Origin: UBA710 sp051655145
GTDB taxonomy: Bacteria > Bacillota_I > Bacilli_A > Mycoplasmatales > Metamycoplasmataceae
Assembly (NCBI GenBank): GCA_051655145.1
Contig: JBOFZK010000024.1
Coordinates: forward strand, 1 to 39,720
Direction of reading: 5' to 3'
Length of the DNA: 39,720 nt
Shown piece by piece: positions 1 through 9,411 of the stretch (positions are counted from its first letter, which is position 1; each line of letters begins with the position of its first letter). A program made the position numbers and the translations under genes. The notes under the pieces were generated by a model, which was not told the DNA's origin, searched no databases, and saw only the letters and a program-made list of their open reading frames with translations.

Positions 1-1
1 T

Positions 2-970
2 ATTGAAAATGTTATTATTTATGGACATAAAGATGCTGACCTTGATTCTATAGGTGCTTCATACGCTATTTATTCTATTGCAAAACACTTTGGTAAGGAA
101 ACATATATTCAAAACCAAACATTTGATAAAACTGGTCTAAAATCTCTTGATAAATATTTACCTTTAGCCAAAAGAAAAGAAATCTTTATTTCTAAAGCGA
201 AAGCAAATCAAATAACTAAAAAAACAACATTAGTTGTAATTGTCGATTGTGCTGAAAAAGAAAGAACAGAAAACGACCGGATTTTTGAAAAAACAAACGA
301 TAGCAATATTTTTATTTTCGATCACCATAGAGTTACAAAAATTCCTGAAAACATTAGTAACTTCCACGTTTATATAGAATCAACATCTTCATCAGCATCT
401 GAAATTGTTTCTGAATTAATTTTATTTAATAACTATAATCGTTTTATTGATCAGATAACAGCTCAATTGCTTTTAGATGGTATTTATTTAGATTCAAATA
501 AATTCCAAAAATCAACATCATCAAAAACATTTATGATGGCCTCAATGTTAGAGGAATTAGGTGCTTCAGCTTCTGAATCTATTGAAATCTTAAAAATTAA
601 TAATGAAAACTTTACAATGGTTTCAGAAATACTACAAAATTTAATTGAGGTTAAACCAGGATATTGATTAGCGGCTTATAATGAAGAAATTCCTATTGAT
701 GTTATTTCTATTGCGGCTGATGAAATATTAAGAATAGCAAATAGAAAAGCAGCTTTTGTTATCGCTAAAGTTCCTAAAACTCTTAAAAATACAAAAAACA
801 TTTATAAAATGTCAGCTCGTGGTATTGATACAAATGTGCAAATAATTGCAGAAATAGTTGGTGGTGGTGGTCATTTTTCAGCTGCAGCAGCAACTTCTGA
901 TTATGAAGCAAATGAAACATTTGAGAATTTTAAAGATAATGTTATACAGGCTATTATTAGTGCAAAATAA
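2..970 (+). CDS. gdpP: DHH/DHHA1 phosphoesterase, C-terminal part (GdpP-type c-di-AMP phosphodiesterase), 5' end outside window
   Basis: The frame is open from the left edge, so the gene is partial: 322 residues remain. They contain the DHH-family metal motifs GHKDADLDSIGA, IVDCAEKE and FDHHR, and near the C-terminus the DHHA1 substrate-binding motif GGGGHFSAAA. UGA at 665-667 is read as Trp. Full-length GdpP has N-terminal membrane helices, a degenerate PAS and a GGDEF-like domain before DHH/DHHA1 and hydrolyses cyclic di-AMP at the membrane; those parts would lie left of the window. The gene sits 12 bp before rplI, the neighbour of gdpP in many Firmicutes and mycoplasmas, which supports GdpP over a stand-alone oligoribonuclease (NrnA/DhhP). 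The missing N-terminus leaves that choice open. Confidence 0.8.
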
Positions 971-982
971 AAAGGGAGAAAT

Positions 983-1420
983 ATGAAAATAATTTTATTA
1001 CAAGATTGCAAAGATGGGGCAAAAGATACAATTATCGAAAAACCTCTTGGTTATGCTAAAAACTATTTAATTAAAAATGGACTAGCTGTTCCTTTTAATG
1101 ATATAAATGAAAAAGAACTAAAGAAAAGAATTCAAGTAAAAGATGAAAACTATTTAAAAGAATATCAAGAAGCTTTACAACTTAAAGACGAAATAGAAAA
1201 AATAACATTGAATTTTTCTTTAAAAACAACCAATGATGTAATTCATGGTTCTATTACTCAAAAAAAGATTAATTTAGCTCTTATTGAAAAGGGAATTAAA
1301 TTAAAAAAACATTCATTAGTTGATGTTCATATAGCCTCTATTGGTACTTCAATTGTAAAAGTTAAATTATTTGAAAAAGTTATGGCGGAATTAAAAATAA
1401 TAATCGCTAAGGAAAAATAG
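983..1420 (+). CDS. rplI: 50S ribosomal protein L9
   Basis: A 145-residue protein with the L9 N-terminal domain (MKIILLQDCKDGAK, then GYAKNYLIKNGLAVP, the rRNA-binding signature), a long connecting helix (about 45-75) and a C-terminal domain. The length is normal for L9 (about 150). L9 binds 23S rRNA at the base of the L1 stalk and helps reading-frame maintenance. A good Shine-Dalgarno, AAGGGAG, precedes the ATG, and the gene follows gdpP by 12 bp, so both are probably one transcript. In many relatives rplI is followed by the replicative helicase gene dnaB; here lipoprotein genes follow instead. Confidence 0.97.
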   Translation: MKIILLQDCKDGAKDTIIEKPLGYAKNYLIKNGLAVPFNDINEKELKKRIQVKDENYLKEYQEALQLKDEIEKITLNFSLKTTNDVIHGSITQKKINLALIEKGIKLKKHSLVDVHIASIGTSIVKVKLFEKVMAELKIIIAKEK

Positions 1421-1431
1421 TATTTTAATGT

Positions 1432-1448
1432 GATAATATTTATATATT
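1432..1448 (+). promoter_or_regulatory. Putative promoter of first lipoprotein gene
   Basis: GATAAT at 1432-1437 preceded by TGT (1429-1431) forms an extended -10 element (TGn). The ATG at 1449 is only 11 bases downstream and has no Shine-Dalgarno, so a leaderless or nearly leaderless mRNA is expected. Based on motif match only. Confidence 0.4.
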
Positions 1449-2219
1449 ATGAAAAATAAAGCTCTATTTAATTTTTTAATGTTTGCTCCAGTAGTAGTTG
1501 TTCCTGCTGTAGTTTCTTCTTGTTCTGCGCAAGGAGATTCATTAGACGGTATTTATAATGATATTAATAAAAAAGGAATAGAAATTTCTTTAAAGCCAGA
1601 ATTTTTAAAAAATAATATTAATATTAAAGAAATTTATCAAAGTTTTCAAACTAATCCTAATACCGTTTTAGATTTTAATAGTATCTATAATCAAATTCCT
1701 AATTTACAAAAAGCAATTGATGATAAATTAATAATTCCTTCATTTACTTTCTCTCTTCCAACTCCTCAAGAAAAAGATATAACAATAATAGTAAAATTTG
1801 ATTTTTTTTATAATCCAAATAGACCAAACAATATTATTACTAAAACTTATAAACTTTCTGAACTAACCCAAATTAAAGATAGCAAATTACCTATTAATTC
1901 ATGAAGTGAAATTGATCCATTACTAGGTGGTTATAGTTTAGCTTTAGAACAAGTTATAAAACAATTTCAACCAGTTATTGAAACATATTTTAATACATTA
2001 AAATATGTTGTAGGTGGGATCATTTCAGGAATGGAAGCTTCAAGTTTAAATTCTAAGGTTTTTGACGGACAACAACCAAATATTCTTTCTTATTTAGAAA
2101 ATCCAGGAGCACCTATTAATCCAAATGGTGTTTATTCAGTAATATTTTCAACTGTAGCAAGTGGTTCAGAATTTGCTGTTAATGCAAGTTATAATTTACC
2201 ATTAAAATTTGGAATATAA
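1449..2219 (+). CDS. Lipoprotein (first of three)
   Basis: A 256-residue protein, read through one UGA (1902-1904, Trp). Residues 1-25 form a lipoprotein signal: positively charged start, hydrophobic stretch and lipobox ending VSSC, with the Cys as the predicted lipidated residue on the outer face of the membrane. The mature part is rich in Asn, Ile and Lys and has no domain I recognise. No Shine-Dalgarno is present. The layout (short beta-rich stretch with charged residues, then a helical segment around LALEQVIKQFQPVIE) resembles the next gene, so the two may be distant paralogues. Surface lipoproteins in mycoplasmas serve in adhesion, nutrient capture and antigen variation; no specific role can be assigned. 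Confidence 0.85.
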
Positions 2220-2243
2220 TATAATAATAATTAAAGGAGAAAG

Positions 2244-3092
2244 ATGAAAAAGAAAGTTAGTTTTTTAAAATTAGGATTGTTTCCATTTTTAGCAATTACT
2301 CCCTTAATTGTTGTTTCATCTTGTGATAATGGACCTGTAATTACAGATATTGAATCTCGTGCTTATTGAAATACTATTAAAGGAACATATAATCCAACAC
2401 TTAAAGCTAATTCATCAATAGATTTATCATTAGTTAACAAAGATCAAATTTTAAAAAATCTAAATGATTCTATTAATTTTTTAGAACCTGCGAAAATTTC
2501 TGATAAAGACAAAAAATTTTTTAATTCTTTAAAGTTTGAAATAATTAATGTAGCATTTTCTAATGTAGGAGAAAAGACAACAAATATTTTAGTTAAAATT
2601 TCTTTTAATGAAAAAATATGAGATAGAAAAATTTATTCTTTAGATAGTTTACAAAATTATAATGCTAATAATATAATTCCAGTTTCTTCAATAGATAATT
2701 TAAAATCAAAAATCAAAAATTTTTATGATTTAGGTTTTGATAATTTTCATCAAACACTAAGACAAAATATTAATACAGAAGCCCAAACATTTAATAATAT
2801 TCCACAAAATAAATTAAATCAAATTACTCCTGAAAATATTATTAATAATAAAAATATAAATTTAGATAATATTATCGCTTATTCATTTAATGATATTTAT
2901 AAAAATTCTTTAGTAGTTGCATCGTTTGAAAATTTTTCTATTACTGTAAAAAACAAGGTTTTATTTGAAAAATCAATCAAAATCAGTTTTACATTAAATT
3001 TTCCTAGTCTTAGTGTTGCTATTATTGATGAAATTAGTTGTTTATTAACTTTTAGTTATATCAATCCTTTAATGGAGAATCATGATAAATAA
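2244..3092 (+). CDS. Lipoprotein (second of three)
   Basis: A 282-residue protein; two UGA codons read as Trp (2367-2369 and one near 2620) split it under the standard code. The N-terminus has a charged start MKKKVS, a hydrophobic segment and the lipobox VSSC (Cys about residue 27). The SD AAAGGAG precedes the ATG by 4 bases, in contrast to the first lipoprotein gene. The mature chain is Asn/Ile/Lys rich with no recognisable domain; a segment near residues 100-130 (IINVAFSNVGEK... ILVKISF) resembles the corresponding part of the first lipoprotein. The last 11 bases overlap the start of the third lipoprotein gene, whose SD (GGAG) lies inside this coding region, which suggests co-transcription and coupled translation. 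Confidence 0.85.
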
Positions 3093-3897
3093 AAAGAAAA
3101 TGTTTTTAACTATTGGTTCAATATCAGCTTCTTTAATTTCTATTTCTTTAGTTGTTTCTTGTTCTCAAAATGGAATTCAAGAATATGTAAATCAAAATGG
3201 AAAAAATTTTGTAAATACTTTTGGTTCTGAAAAAGCTAAAAACGTTTTTGCTTCTTCAATTATAAATTACAATACATTCCAAAAAATTTTTAATAATCAA
3301 AATTTTGTTTTAGCAAAAGGATATGAATTAATTTTTGGAAATAAATTAATTACAGATGATAATACAGGAAAATTATTTACTAATTTTTATTATAAATATA
3401 ATAATGGTTCTACTATATATACTCCAGCCCCTATTCCAAAAACAATAATGGTAAATGGGAAAGAAGAAATATTATTAGATGATAAAGGAAAACCAATATT
3501 AATAGATGTTTTTAGTGTATTAGATTTACCTGAAGCATTTAAAATAGTTACTCCAGAAATTCAAAAATTATTTTCAGCTGAATTCGATAAATTTAAAGAT
3601 AGACAAATTCCTTTAAATCAAAAAGGTATTGAAGTTTTAGGTGATAAAAACTTTTCTATTAATTTATTTAATTTTACAGATGAAACTGCCGATAATTATA
3701 TTGGAAAATTGATTGATTTAACAAGCATTGGTTTATCAACAAATTTTCAAATTTCTGATTTTAATTTTCTTAATTATGATGGAAAATCTATGACTTTAAA
3801 TATTGTCTTAGAAAATACACTTACTAAAACAAAAAAAGGTGCTTCTATTCCTAATGAAAATTTAATAAATATTTCATTAAACAAAGCAAAATTCTAA
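3082..3897 (+). CDS. Lipoprotein (third of three)
   Basis: A 271-residue protein. The signal MINKKKMFLTIGSISAS, a hydrophobic core and the lipobox VVSC (Cys about 27) mark it as a lipoprotein. SD TGGAG is 5 bases upstream of the ATG, inside the preceding gene. No UGA codon is used. The body has no known domain; it contains a loop VNGKEEILLDDKGKPIL (about residues 124-140) and a C-terminal FNLYDGKS-like beta segment. Its 3' end overlaps the 3' end of trmB on the other strand by 21 bases. Function unknown; probably surface exposed. Confidence 0.85.
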   Translation: MINKKKMFLTIGSISASLISISLVVSCSQNGIQEYVNQNGKNFVNTFGSEKAKNVFASSIINYNTFQKIFNNQNFVLAKGYELIFGNKLITDDNTGKLFTNFYYKYNNGSTIYTPAPIPKTIMVNGKEEILLDDKGKPILIDVFSVLDLPEAFKIVTPEIQKLFSAEFDKFKDRQIPLNQKGIEVLGDKNFSINLFNFTDETADNYIGKLIDLTSIGLSTNFQISDFNFLNYDGKSMTLNIVLENTLTKTKKGASIPNENLINISLNKAKF

Positions 3898-4488
3898 ATA
3901 ATTAATTTTTTTCCCTTTTTCATTTCATTTTTTTTCATAACCTGTATAGTAGTTATTTTCATTTTTAATACTAGAATGTAAATCATTAGTTTCAAAAAGA
4001 ATTTTTGTTTTTCCAAATTCTTTAATCGATTCTAGTGAATAAGCAAAAAAATTGTCATTATCTGTTTTCAGTTTAATAATTCCATTTGGGATAAGAATAT
4101 TTTTATATTTTTCTAGAAACAGCTTGTGTGTTAATCTTCTTTTAGCATGTCTTTTTTTAGGTCAAGGATCACTAAATGTTAACCATATTTCATTTACTTT
4201 TCCTTCAAAGAATTCTTCAATATTTTTAATATCTTTATTTATTACTAAAACATTATTTAAATTTTCTTTTTTAAACCTTTTAAGCGCTTTTAAAGTTACT
4301 GTATCGAATTTTTCAATTCCAATAAAGCTTTTGTTTCCTTCTGCTTTTGCTAATTCGGTAAGCATTTCACCTTTTCCCATACCAAGTTCTATTACTGTTT
4401 CTCCTTTAATTTTATAAGGAAAACTTTTAATTAAATAATTAGATTCTTCAACTAATGATTTAGCTTCTTTGTTAAATTTAAGTCTCAT
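3877..4488 (-). CDS. trmB: tRNA (guanine-N7-)-methyltransferase TrmB
   Basis: A 203-residue SAM-dependent methyltransferase making m7G46 in tRNA. The SAM-binding motif VIELGMGKGEML is at about residues 31-42, the acidic strand end FIGIEKF at about 55-61, and the TrmB signature SDPWPKKRHAKRR starts near residue 107; the Trp of DPWP is a UGA codon (near 4159-4161). The C-terminal TGYEKKWNEKGKKI matches the family's end, so the stop at 3877-3879 is right although it lies inside the convergent lipoprotein gene (21 bp overlap). The length equals the usual 200-215. It diverges from the DJ-1 gene over a 58 bp spacer and has no Shine-Dalgarno. Confidence 0.93.
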
Positions 4489-4546
4489 ATCATTTAATTT
4501 TATAATATAATATAAATAATTAAACTTATAAATAAAAGAGGAAAAT
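4489..4546. promoter_or_regulatory. Divergent promoter region trmB / DJ-1 gene
   Basis: A 58 bp spacer made almost only of A and T. TATAAT occurs at 4501-4506 and again at 4506-4511 on the + strand, followed by TATAAA at 4511-4516, and would serve the DJ-1 gene, whose SD AGAGGAAA stands just before its ATG. The minus strand has TATA-like hexamers close to the trmB start and no SD. Assigned from motifs only. Confidence 0.4.
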
Positions 4547-5104
4547 ATGAAAATAATTACATTAATTTTAGATAATTATCAAGATATAGAGCTAAATGCT
4601 TTTTTAGGAACATTAAATATGTCAGGTCAATTTGAAAAAATTGATTTTTATAATCCTCATGGAATGAAACCAGTTACTGGTTCGAATAATTTTGGTTCTA
4701 TTACACCAACAGTTTCAAAACCTAATATTGATGATTATGATGCTTTATATATTCCAGGTGGCCAAATGGCTATGGCACTTAGAGATGATAAAAAGGCTTT
4801 AGATTTTATTAAAGAATTTGAGAAAAAAAATAAATTTGTAATAGCTCATTGTGATTCTCCAAATGCTCTTTGAAAAAACAAAATTTTTGCTGATAAAAAA
4901 TATGTTTCATATCCTATTGAAGATATTGAAAATCACTCATCTAAAAAGAGAGTAACAAATGGAAGTTTATCAGAAGTAGATGGAAAATATATTACAGGAA
5001 GAGGACCAGCAGCATCTTTTGCTCTTGCTCTTAAAACAATTTCAACTTTAATATCTGAAGAAGCAAGCGAAGTAACTTGAAACAGAATTTTAGGTAAAGA
5101 ATAA
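4547..5104 (+). CDS. DJ-1/PfpI family protein
   Basis: A 185-residue protein of the DJ-1/PfpI (class I glutamine amidotransferase-like) fold. Visible are the strand MKIITLILDNYQDIE with the family Glu (E15), the YDALYIPGG loop (about 64-72), and the nucleophile elbow AHCDSP with Cys102. A GRGPAAS segment near residue 150 is typical of the C-terminal half. UGA codons (about 4871 and 5078) are Trp. Relatives include chaperone-like, glyoxalase and protease activities, and sequence alone does not separate them; a redox-sensitive cysteine role is the common denominator. Expressed from its own promoter, divergent from trmB. Confidence 0.85.
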
Positions 5105-5139
5105 TTTGTAAATAAAATAATAATTATTATTTAATAAAG

Positions 5140-5182
5140 TTGTAAAATTATTTTAGGTATTTTATATAAAATACCTAAAATT
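5140..5182 (+). promoter_or_regulatory. Perfect 32 bp palindrome overlapping the probable atp operon promoter
   Basis: Positions 5150-5181 are a perfect inverted repeat with no mismatch: arm ATTTTAGGTATTTTA, central TA, then the exact complement. It ends one base before the atpI ATG (5183). A TTGTAA (-35 like) lies at 5140-5145 and TATAAA (-10 like) at 5165-5170 in the palindrome centre, spacer 19 bases. No run of T follows the right arm, so a rho-independent terminator for the preceding gene is less likely than an operator or a 5' mRNA hairpin. Confidence 0.55.
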
Positions 5183-5632
5183 ATGATTTATTTTGAAACA
5201 GAGAAAAAACTTATAAAAACCTGATTAATAATTTTTATTATATCAATTGTTATTATGTTAGGTTTATTATATCTTTCATATACATATTTAACAGGCTTTT
5301 TAGTAGGTTTTTTTGGTTCAGCAATCAGTTTTATTGTTAATTATTTTTTTGTAACAAAATTATTATCAAAAAAAAGAAATAAAGGGTTCGTCATTTTAAT
5401 GTCGTCTGCAAGATTTTTTTTAATTATGGCAATTAATGTAATATTAATTATTATAGTTTTAAATGTAAATAAACTTGTAGGAACTAAAAATTCATTAGAT
5501 GGAATTTTTAATTTTTGAACATTTTTATTTGGTTTGACTATTTCTTATATTTCTATTTTTGTAGCAAATATAACAGATACTTTATTTAAAAAAACAAAAT
5601 TAAAAAATAAGGAGGTAATAAATGCAAATTAA
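5183..5632 (+). CDS. atpI: ATP synthase protein I-like membrane protein
   Basis: A 149-residue, strongly hydrophobic protein at the head of the ATP synthase operon, read through two UGA codons. A short basic N-terminus (MIYFETEKKLIKTW) precedes about four membrane helices (approx. 13-33, 38-55, 70-95, 110-130). A GSAISFIVNYFF segment after the second helix is in the place of the Gly-rich turn of AtpI. AtpI proteins help assemble the c-ring; assignment here rests on position and topology more than on sequence. The chosen start lies directly after the palindrome; an internal ATG at 5255 would delete the first helix. Its last 11 bases overlap atpB, whose SD AAGGAGG is within this gene. Confidence 0.65.
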
Positions 5633-6374
5633 AAATTCGCCTTTAACTGAAAATTTATTCGTTTGAACACAACCGCAATTAATTTCACTAATCTATACTT
5701 TTGTAATTATTCTTATAATTTCTTTAATAGTTTATTTTAAAGTTAAAAAGCAAGATGTTACAAAAGCTCCAAAAGGAATTGTTCTTTTTGCAGAACAATA
5801 TGTTGGTGTTTTTAATTCAGAATTTAGTTCAATATCATCCGGAAAAGTAGATCGAATAGGCCCATATATATTTACTTTATTTACCTTCCTTATTATTGGA
5901 AATACAACTTCATTAGTCGGACTTGAACCAATTACATCGTCATATTCAGTGGCGCTTGTTTTAGGACTTATTTCTTGGCTTGGTATTTATATTTTTGGAA
6001 TAGCTTATAAAAAACATATGTTCTTTAAAAAATTTATAAATCCTATCGAACTAGCTTCTCAATTTTCACCACTTATTTCTATTTCATTTCGTATTTATGG
6101 AAATATTTTAGGTGGTTCAATTTTAATGTTTTTAATTTATGTAATTACCGGAACAATTTGAGGATTTATTCCAGTAATTGGTCAAATAAATTTATTAGGA
6201 ATGGTTATTGCCCCTTGATTTCATATTTATTTCGATTTATTCGAAGCCTCAATTCAAGCATATGTATTTTCATTATTAACAACTATTTATTGAGCAACAG
6301 AAGTTGAAGAAGGACAAGCTATAAAATTAAATAAAAAAATAAAAAAAGAAAACAAATTAGTTATTATTCAATAA
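5622..6374 (+). CDS. atpB: F1Fo ATP synthase subunit a
   Basis: A 250-residue integral membrane subunit that forms the proton half-channels with the c-ring. About five to six membrane helices are visible. The segment SISFRIYGNILGGS (about 148-161) carries the family's essential Arg in the helix facing the c-ring, and FDLFEASIQAYVFSLLT (about 205-221) is the conserved last helix pair. Several Trp are UGA (about 5655, 6158, 6216, 6291), one is TGG (5980s). SD AAGGAGG is 5 bases from the ATG. Length is usual. Starts within atpI and is followed after 30 bp by atpE. Confidence 0.95.
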
Positions 6375-6404
6375 AACTTAAAAAATTTAAAAAAGGAGAA
6401 AAAA

Positions 6405-6713
6405 ATGATATTAGAAAAATTAAATGAAATTATTTCTAAAGCCCCTACAACCTCAACCCAAGATTTTGGTGTTCAATATGGTTTAGTAGCGGTGGGTGCC
6501 GGACTTTCTATTATAGGAGCTCTTGGAACAGGAATTGGTCAAGGATATGCAACAGGTAAAGCAGCTGAAGCTGTAGGAAGAAACCCTGAAGCTGAATCTA
6601 AGATTAGAAAAATGTTAATTATGGGATTAGCGATAACAGAATCAGCAGCTATTTATGCTTTAGTTATTTCTATCTTATTATTCTTTGTTTATAACCCAAC
6701 AGTAGCGGTTTAA
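6405..6713 (+). CDS. atpE: F1Fo ATP synthase subunit c
   Basis: A 102-residue proteolipid. Two hydrophobic helices flank the polar loop GRNPEAESKIRK (about 58-69); the proton-carrying carboxylate is Glu79 in the second helix, context LAITESAAIYAL. The N-terminus carries an extra 20-25 residues before the first helix compared with the 70-80 residue E. coli or Bacillus subunit, a feature common in mycoplasmas. SD AAAAGGAG is well placed. Oligomerises as the c-ring rotor. Confidence 0.96.
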   Translation: MILEKLNEIISKAPTTSTQDFGVQYGLVAVGAGLSIIGALGTGIGQGYATGKAAEAVGRNPEAESKIRKMLIMGLAITESAAIYALVISILLFFVYNPTVAV

Positions 6714-6717
6714 AAGT

Positions 6718-7317
6718 ATGGAAATTGTACAAATTTTTTCAATTATTAAAAATACTACAAACAAAGCAGAAAAATTTTTAGAATCAATTAGAGAAACAAA
6801 AGCCCCCCCAGTAATTGGCGATGTATCTAATAAAGTAGATCAATTAATGCCTTCCTTATATATAATGATTGCAACTTTGGGTTCACTTATATTTTTAGGA
6901 ATAATATTAACTTGTTTTTTTTATAAACCAGTTTCTAAAATGGTTAAAAGAAGAGTTGATTTTATTCAAAAAAATATTGATGATTCAATTATTGCAAGAG
7001 AGGAAGCTATAAAATTAAACGCTGATGCTTATAAGGAACTTATAGAATCTAGATTAAGAGCTGCAGATATTGTAAAAGATGCAAAAATTGCTTTTGAAAA
7101 AGAACAATTAAAAATAATTGAAAAAAACAAAAAAGAAGCTGAAAAAAATTATGAACAAGCTTTGCTTGAAATTAATTTTTTAAAAGAACAATTTGAACAA
7201 GAAAAAAGAGATGAAATAATTAATACAGCGATTGAAATTTCTAAAAAAATTATTGGAGAATCAGTCCAAGAAAAATCAATTGAGAAATATTATGATCAAT
7301 TTATGGAAGAGAAATAA
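6718..7317 (+). CDS. atpF: F1Fo ATP synthase subunit b
   Basis: A 199-residue peripheral stalk subunit. A roughly 45-residue N-terminal extension precedes one membrane helix (about 47-68, LYIMIATLGSLIFLGIILTC), followed by a long charged amphipathic helix (about 75-190) expected to dimerise as a coiled coil. Starts 4 bp after the atpE stop with no separate SD except AAAAG, so translation is probably coupled. Connects Fo subunit a with F1 through delta. Confidence 0.92.
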   Translation: MEIVQIFSIIKNTTNKAEKFLESIRETKAPPVIGDVSNKVDQLMPSLYIMIATLGSLIFLGIILTCFFYKPVSKMVKRRVDFIQKNIDDSIIAREEAIKLNADAYKELIESRLRAADIVKDAKIAFEKEQLKIIEKNKKEAEKNYEQALLEINFLKEQFEQEKRDEIINTAIEISKKIIGESVQEKSIEKYYDQFMEEK

Positions 7318-7322
7318 TTAAA

Positions 7323-7880
7323 ATGACTTTTGAAAAAAATATTAAAAACTTTTCAATAGCATTATTTGAAATAGCTAATGATTCAGGTGAACTTAATAAT
7401 TACTTTAATGAAGCTGTTTCACTTCAACAAATTTTAAGCGAAAATGAAAATTTTACCGCTCTTCTTTCTTCATACAATTTAAACTTTTCTCAGAAAGAAG
7501 AAATTATTAATAATACCTTTAAAGGGTTTAATAATAATATTTTAAGTTGATTAAAATTAATCGCAAAAAACAATCTTTTTTTCAAAATAAATACTATTTT
7601 AGGTGTCTTTATAAAAAGCGCAACAATAGAATTAAAAATAAAATCATGTATAGTCTATTCTTCAACTAAATTAAGTATAATTAAACTTAAAAAAATCGAA
7701 GAAAAATTAGAGAAAAAATTTAACACCAAAGTTATAATAAAAAATTTAATAGATGAAAATCTAATTTCAGGAATAAGAATAGAAGTTGATAATCAAATTA
7801 TAGAAACATCTATAAGATTAGAATTAGAACAACTATCTCAACAATTAAAAGGAGCTAAAAATGGCAATAAATTCAACTAA
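7323..7880 (+). CDS. atpH: F1Fo ATP synthase subunit delta
   Basis: A 185-residue protein, normal for delta (OSCP). The N-terminal helical domain (about 1-105; FSIALFEIANDSG and FTALLSSYNLNFSQKEEIIN are family-like) is followed by a C-terminal domain with the motif LISGIRIEVDNQIIETSIR (about 145-163). One UGA near 7548-7550 is Trp. The stop lies 20 bases inside atpA, giving overlap in a different frame. Binds the top of the F1 hexamer and the b stalk. Confidence 0.9.
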
Positions 7881-9408
7881 AATATCAGCATTAATTAAAG
7901 ATCAAATTCTTAATTATAAATCAAAAATAGATTCATCAGAAGTAGGGAAAGTTCTTTCTGTAGGAGATGGTGTTTCTTTAGTTTCTGGATTAGACAATGT
8001 TAAATTAGGAGAATTAGTTAATTTTGGTAACGATATCTTTGGAATGGTTCTTAATTTAGAAGAATATTTCGTAGGGGTTGTAATCCTTGGTGATGAAAAA
8101 ACTATTTTCGAAGGACAAAAAGTAAAGAGAACAAAAAAAGTTATTCAAATTCCTGTAGGTGATTCTTTATTAGGAAGAGTAATTAATGCTCTTGGAGAAC
8201 CAATAGATGGTAAAGGGGAAATAATTTCTCATAAAAGTAGAGAAATTTTTAGAGTAGCTCCTGGAGTTATGACAAGAGAAGAAGTTAATCAACCACTAGA
8301 AACCGGAATTATTGCAATCGATGCTTTAGTTCCTATAGGTAAAGGGCAAAGAGAATTAATTATAGGAGATAGACAAACTGGAAAAACTTCTATAGCTATT
8401 GATACAATTATTAACCAAAAGGGGAAAAATGTTAATTGTGTTTACGTTGCTATCGGACAAAAAAATTCTTCAGTTTCTCAAATAGTTAAAACACTAGAAG
8501 AAAACGATGCTTTATCTTATACTACTATTTTAGTAGCCGGAGCTTCTGAATCAGCTCCTCTTCAATATATAGCTCCATATTCAGGAGTTACAATAGCAGA
8601 AGAGTGAATGGAAAGCGGGAAAGATGTATTAATAGTTTATGATGATTTATCAAAACATGCTATAGCATATAGAACACTATCATTAATCCTTAGAAGACCA
8701 CCAGGTCGTGAAGCTTATCCAGGGGATGTATTTTATCTTCACTCTCAATTACTAGAAAGAGCTGCAAGAGTTAATAAAGATTACGGTGGAGGAACTATTA
8801 CAGCTCTTCCTATAATTGAAACTCAATCAAATGATATTTCAGCATATATTCCAACAAATGTAATCTCTATTACAGATGGACAAATTTTTACAAGAGATAA
8901 TTTATTTAATTCAGGCCAAAGACCGGCTATAGATGTTGGTTTTTCAGTTTCAAGGGTTGGATCAAATGCTCAAACAAAAGCAATGAAAAAAGCTTCTGCT
9001 GAATTAAAATTAACACTATCAAGATTTAACGAATTAGAATCATTTTCTCAATTTGGTTCTGATCTAGATGAAGCTACAAAAGAAATCTTAACAAACGGAA
9101 GAAAAATATACGATATTTTAAAACAAAAACAATTTAATTCTGTAGATCAAGAATTACAAACAATAATTCTTTATGCAATTAGAAAAAAATATATTAAATA
9201 TGTTCCTGAAGAACACATCAAAGAATTTAAATTAGGATTAATTAATTTTCTTAAAAAAGATGAAAAAGGAAAAAACATTGTTCATAAATTAAAATTAGAT
9301 AAAGATTTAACAGATGAAATAAAAGCTGAAATTGATAAAATTTTATTTGTATTTTTAGAAAGTTTTCTTCTTAATTATGGAATTAAATTACAAAAGGAAA
9401 ACATTTAA
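7861..9408 (+). CDS. atpA: F1Fo ATP synthase subunit alpha
   Basis: A 515-residue non-catalytic nucleotide-binding subunit of F1. Walker A GDRQTGKT is at residues 169-176 (Lys175); VLIVYDDLSKHA is the Walker B region; RPPGREAYPGDVFYLHSQLLERAA and ALPIIETQSNDISAYIPTNV are alpha-subunit hallmarks. UGA at 8605-8607 is Trp in the middle of the protein. SD AAAAGGAG before the ATG lies in atpH. Length is normal (about 505-520). Confidence 0.98.
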
Positions 9409-9411
9409 TTT

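Noticed and set aside
1..970. GdpP as a truncated pseudogene
   Set aside because: The frame is open to the window edge, so the missing N-terminus is simply outside.
4679..4700. GGTTCGAAT resembling a tRNA T-arm
   Set aside because: Inside the DJ-1 gene; no cloverleaf can be formed around it.
5150..5181. Palindrome as a simple rho-independent terminator
   Set aside because: No T run follows either arm and only four G-C pairs are in the stem; kept as an operator/hairpin candidate instead.
8605..8607. Apparent early stop splitting atpA (and similar breaks in ligA, dnaA, uvrA, nfo and others)
   Set aside because: All these are TGA codons inside intact conserved proteins; with code 4 they are Trp. 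They are not pseudogenes or frameshifts.
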